DNA of 7,797 bases. It comes from DAOSEC01 sp035362935 (GTDB lineage Bacteria > Bacillota_I > Bacilli_A > ML615J-28 > CAG-313). The stretch is taken from contig DAOSEC010000037.1 of the NCBI GenBank assembly GCA_035362935.1, positions 1 to 7,797 on the forward strand. Direction: 5' to 3'. Numbering within the stretch: position 1 is the first letter of the stretch; every line of letters begins with the position of its first letter. Shown here one piece after another: positions 5,920 to 7,797 of this stretch. The notes under the pieces were generated by a model, which did not search any database, was not told the origin of the DNA, and was given only the letters and a program-made list of their open reading frames with translations. Both the position numbers and the translations under genes were made by a program.

Positions 5920-6774
5920 CTAGTTTTTATTTACTGACCCAAATACAGTCATTTTTTCTTTAACCGCACTAGCAATCCCTTTCGCTGCTGGGCCTAAGAA
6001 TTTTCTTGGATCATAAACGTTTTTATCATTTTCTAATATTTCACGAACAATTCGAGCAAACGCTAATTGACATTCGGTATTTACGTTGATTTTGCATGTA
6101 CCACGTTCAATTGCTTTTTGAATTTGATAGTCAGGAATTCCTGTACCACCATGTAATACCAATGGTTTGTTTGTTGCGTGTTTGATTGCGTCCATTTCAT
6201 CAAATCCCAACACCGGTTCTCCTTTGTATGGGCCATGTACAGATCCTAATGCTGGAGCTAAACAATCAATTCCTGTTGCTTTTACAAGTGTTACACACTC
6301 ATCAATATCGGCATACTTAATTGATCCACTTACATGTTCTTCTTGTCCGCCAACTGTACCAAGTTCTGCCTCGACACTAATTCCTCTAGCGTGTGCATAA
6401 TCAACAACTTCTTTGGTTTGTCTTATGTTTTCTTCTAGTGGAGAGTGTGATGCATCAATCATAACAGAAGTAAATCCTGCATCGATTGCTTGTTTGCATT
6501 TTTCAATGGATGAACCATGATCTAGATGAATGGCTACATCAACTGTAATTCCTAAATCTTGCATCAATCCCTTGACCATTAATACAACGGTTGTAAATCC
6601 ACCCATGTACTTAGCAGCTCCTTCAGATACTCCTAAAATAACCGGTGAATTCATTTCTTGTGCAACACTTAAAATCGTTTTTGTCCACTCTAAATTGTTG
6701 ATGTTGAATTGCCCTACGGCATATTTTTCTGCTTTTGCTTTTTCAAGCATTTTAACCATATTAACTAATGGCAT
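5920..6774 (-). CDS. fba: Class II fructose-1,6-bisphosphate aldolase
   Basis: This cytoplasmic zinc enzyme of glycolysis and gluconeogenesis reversibly splits fructose-1,6-bisphosphate into glyceraldehyde-3-phosphate and dihydroxyacetone phosphate. The 284 aa match the usual short class II length. Visible active-site elements are Asp85-His86 in HLDHG (catalytic Asp and zinc ligand), the EAELGTVGG loop (135-143), zinc ligands His180 in GSVHG and His208 in LHGGTG, and the phosphate-binding region with NVNTE (230-234). All expected metal ligands are present, so it should be active. ATG 6774 follows TAGGAGGA (6780-6787). The gene lies 37 nt after a DegV-family gene with no terminator between them, so the two are probably cotranscribed, and a hairpin follows. 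Tagatose-bisphosphate aldolases share this fold and cannot be fully excluded, but no tagatose or galactitol genes are nearby. Confidence 0.95.
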   Translation of the reverse strand: MPLVNMVKMLEKAKAEKYAVGQFNINNLEWTKTILSVAQEMNSPVILGVSEGAAKYMGGFTTVVLMVKGLMQDLGITVDVAIHLDHGSSIEKCKQAIDAGFTSVMIDASHSPLEENIRQTKEVVDYAHARGISVEAELGTVGGQEEHVSGSIKYADIDECVTLVKATGIDCLAPALGSVHGPYKGEPVLGFDEMDAIKHATNKPLVLHGGTGIPDYQIQKAIERGTCKINVNTECQLAFARIVREILENDKNVYDPRKFLGPAAKGIASAVKEKMTVFGSVNKN

Positions 6775-6811
6775 GTTTGTCCTCCTACATTTCTAAATAA
6801 AAATATTGATA

Positions 6812-7669
6812 TTAGTCTAAAATAAAACAACCAACGCCAAGTACTCCATAACCAACATGAGCTCCAACGGCTGGTGTGATAAAATGAATTTCTATATCAC
6901 TCACATCTGGTCTAGCTTGTTTTAATGTTTCGGCAAGTTCTTTTGCTCCATCTTCGCGTGAAGAATGGAACACCATAAGTTTTATTTTCTTTGCATATTT
7001 GGTATCTTCTAAAATTAATTCAACGATGCGTTCTATTGCTTTTCTATGAGTTTTAATTTTCTCTTTCGAAACAATTCGTCCTTCTTTGTTTAATTCAAGA
7101 ACAGGTTTGATTTTTAACATTCCACCTAAGAAACCAGCAGCGCCACTAAGTCTACCATTTTTAACGAGATAATTCAAATTATCTACAACAAAATAAGCTC
7201 TTTGGCTCTCCACCAGTTTGTTAACGTGAGCTAAAATTTGTTCAACAGATGCCCCTGCATCTGCCATTCTCTTTGCTTCTAATGCCATAAAACCTTGTAG
7301 ATACACAGCGCTTTTTGTGTCTACCACATTGGTTCTAATTTTATCCGCATATTCTTCTCCTGTTTTTAAGACACTTGGTCCTCCACCGCTTAAAGCAAAG
7401 GAGATTGGAAAGTGAATCAAATCGGTATATCCTTCTGCGATTAGTTTTTCAAACAAATCCATTACATCGCCCAAAGCAGCCATGCTAGTAGATGGGATTT
7501 CACCCGTTTCCATAATTCGTTTGTAAAATTGATCTGCTGTAATGTCTATACCATCTACTAAAATTTCTTCTCCAAAATTGACTGTTGATCGCAAACAAGG
7601 TATTCCTGTATCATAGCCTACATAATCTAACCCGGCATTCACATCAACTGTAATTGCGATTTTTGCCAT
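6812..7669 (-). CDS. DegV family protein (fatty-acid-binding, FakB-like fold)
   Basis: The product is 285 aa, the usual DegV length, and cytoplasmic. DegV proteins bind a fatty acid in a buried pocket, and some (FakB) present it to a fatty acid kinase. Family landmarks are TSMAALGD (61-68), the HFPISFALSGG segment (86-96), VVDTKSAVYLQGFMALEA (115-132), YFVVDNLNYLVKNGRLSGA (159-177) with Arg173, IKPVLELNKEGRI (187-199), and ITPAVGAHVGYGVLGVG (264-280) with His271. The N-terminal acidic motif, usually close to TDSTADL, is altered here to VDVNAGL, and the SGT-type loop reads SGGGPS, so ligand specificity may differ. ATG 7669 follows TAAGGAGG (7677-7684). It is first in a two-gene unit with fructose-bisphosphate aldolase. 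Use as a FakB partner is inference; no FakA gene is in the window. Confidence 0.92.
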   Translation of the reverse strand: MAKIAITVDVNAGLDYVGYDTGIPCLRSTVNFGEEILVDGIDITADQFYKRIMETGEIPSTSMAALGDVMDLFEKLIAEGYTDLIHFPISFALSGGGPSVLKTGEEYADKIRTNVVDTKSAVYLQGFMALEAKRMADAGASVEQILAHVNKLVESQRAYFVVDNLNYLVKNGRLSGAAGFLGGMLKIKPVLELNKEGRIVSKEKIKTHRKAIERIVELILEDTKYAKKIKLMVFHSSREDGAKELAETLKQARPDVSDIEIHFITPAVGAHVGYGVLGVGCFILD

Positions 7670-7698
7670 TTTATTTCCTCCTTATATCAGTTACACAT

Positions 7699-7727
7699 AT
7701 TATACAATAAAGTTGCAAATTATTCAA
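7699..7727 (-). promoter_or_regulatory. Sigma-A-type promoter of the DegV-aldolase unit
   Basis: On the minus strand TTGAAT (7727-7722) and a perfect TATAAT (7704-7699) are 17 bp apart, the ideal spacing. Transcription would start near 7692, about 22 nt before the DegV ATG, leaving room for the strong TAAGGAGG ribosome site. Confidence 0.8.
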
Positions 7728-7787
7728 TATATTTGAAAAATTCCTTCGTGTAAAATAGTTTTGGGTAAATACAAAAAGGAACCTCTG

Positions 7788-7796
7788 TGATATAAT
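7788..7796 (+). promoter_or_regulatory. Possible divergent extended -10 element at window edge
   Basis: TGATATAAT is an extended -10 motif on the plus strand, pointing out of the window and away from the DegV gene. No convincing -35 lies 16-18 bp upstream. It may serve a divergent gene beyond the edge, but AT richness makes a chance match quite possible. Confidence 0.35.
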
Positions 7797-7797
7797 A

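Overview
The window is AT-rich bacterial DNA. All eight protein-coding genes I can support lie on the minus strand, in three short transcription units read right to left. Promoters (TATAAT-type -10 boxes, one perfect TTGACA), strong GGAGG or GAGGTGAT ribosome sites and U-tailed hairpin terminators all look like Gram-positive genetics. Long genes use TGG for Trp, and one small gene ends in TGA that overlaps the next ATG, so the standard bacterial code fits and a TGA=Trp Mycoplasma code does not. The best guess is a low-GC Bacillota or a relative such as Acholeplasma/Izemoplasma-type Mollicutes. That placement is inference, not proof.

Unit 1 (about 7730 to 5881): a consensus-like promoter drives a DegV-family (fatty-acid-binding fold) protein, followed 37 nt later by a class II fructose-bisphosphate aldolase and a hairpin terminator. 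This is housekeeping metabolism.

Unit 2 (about 5877 to 1638): an extended -10 promoter drives two consecutive ABC proteins, each an N-terminal ATPase fused to a four-helix MacB/FtsX-type permease. They are 9 nt apart and end in a 12-bp hairpin terminator that overlaps the last stop codon. They probably form a heterodimeric exporter or mechanotransmission-type transporter. The substrate is unknown and no membrane-fusion partner is present in the window.

Unit 3 (about 1616 to beyond position 1): a perfect TTGACA-16-TATAAT promoter, preceded by 21-bp-phased ATTAAT repeats, drives four closely packed genes: a 113-aa SHOCT-like protein with a hydrophobic segment; a DUF2089-type zinc-ribbon/HTH regulator with a SHOCT-like tail; a 46-aa small protein; and a gene open at the left edge whose product has a SHOCT-like N-terminus, a 39-residue uninterrupted Asp/Glu run and a charged helical region. 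Three of the four proteins carry the same short helical hairpin. The arrangement resembles envelope-stress loci of the YvlB/LiaX type, and this is the most interesting part of the window.

No tRNA, rRNA, CRISPR array, insertion sequence or attachment site was recognised. No gap between genes exceeds 300 bases.
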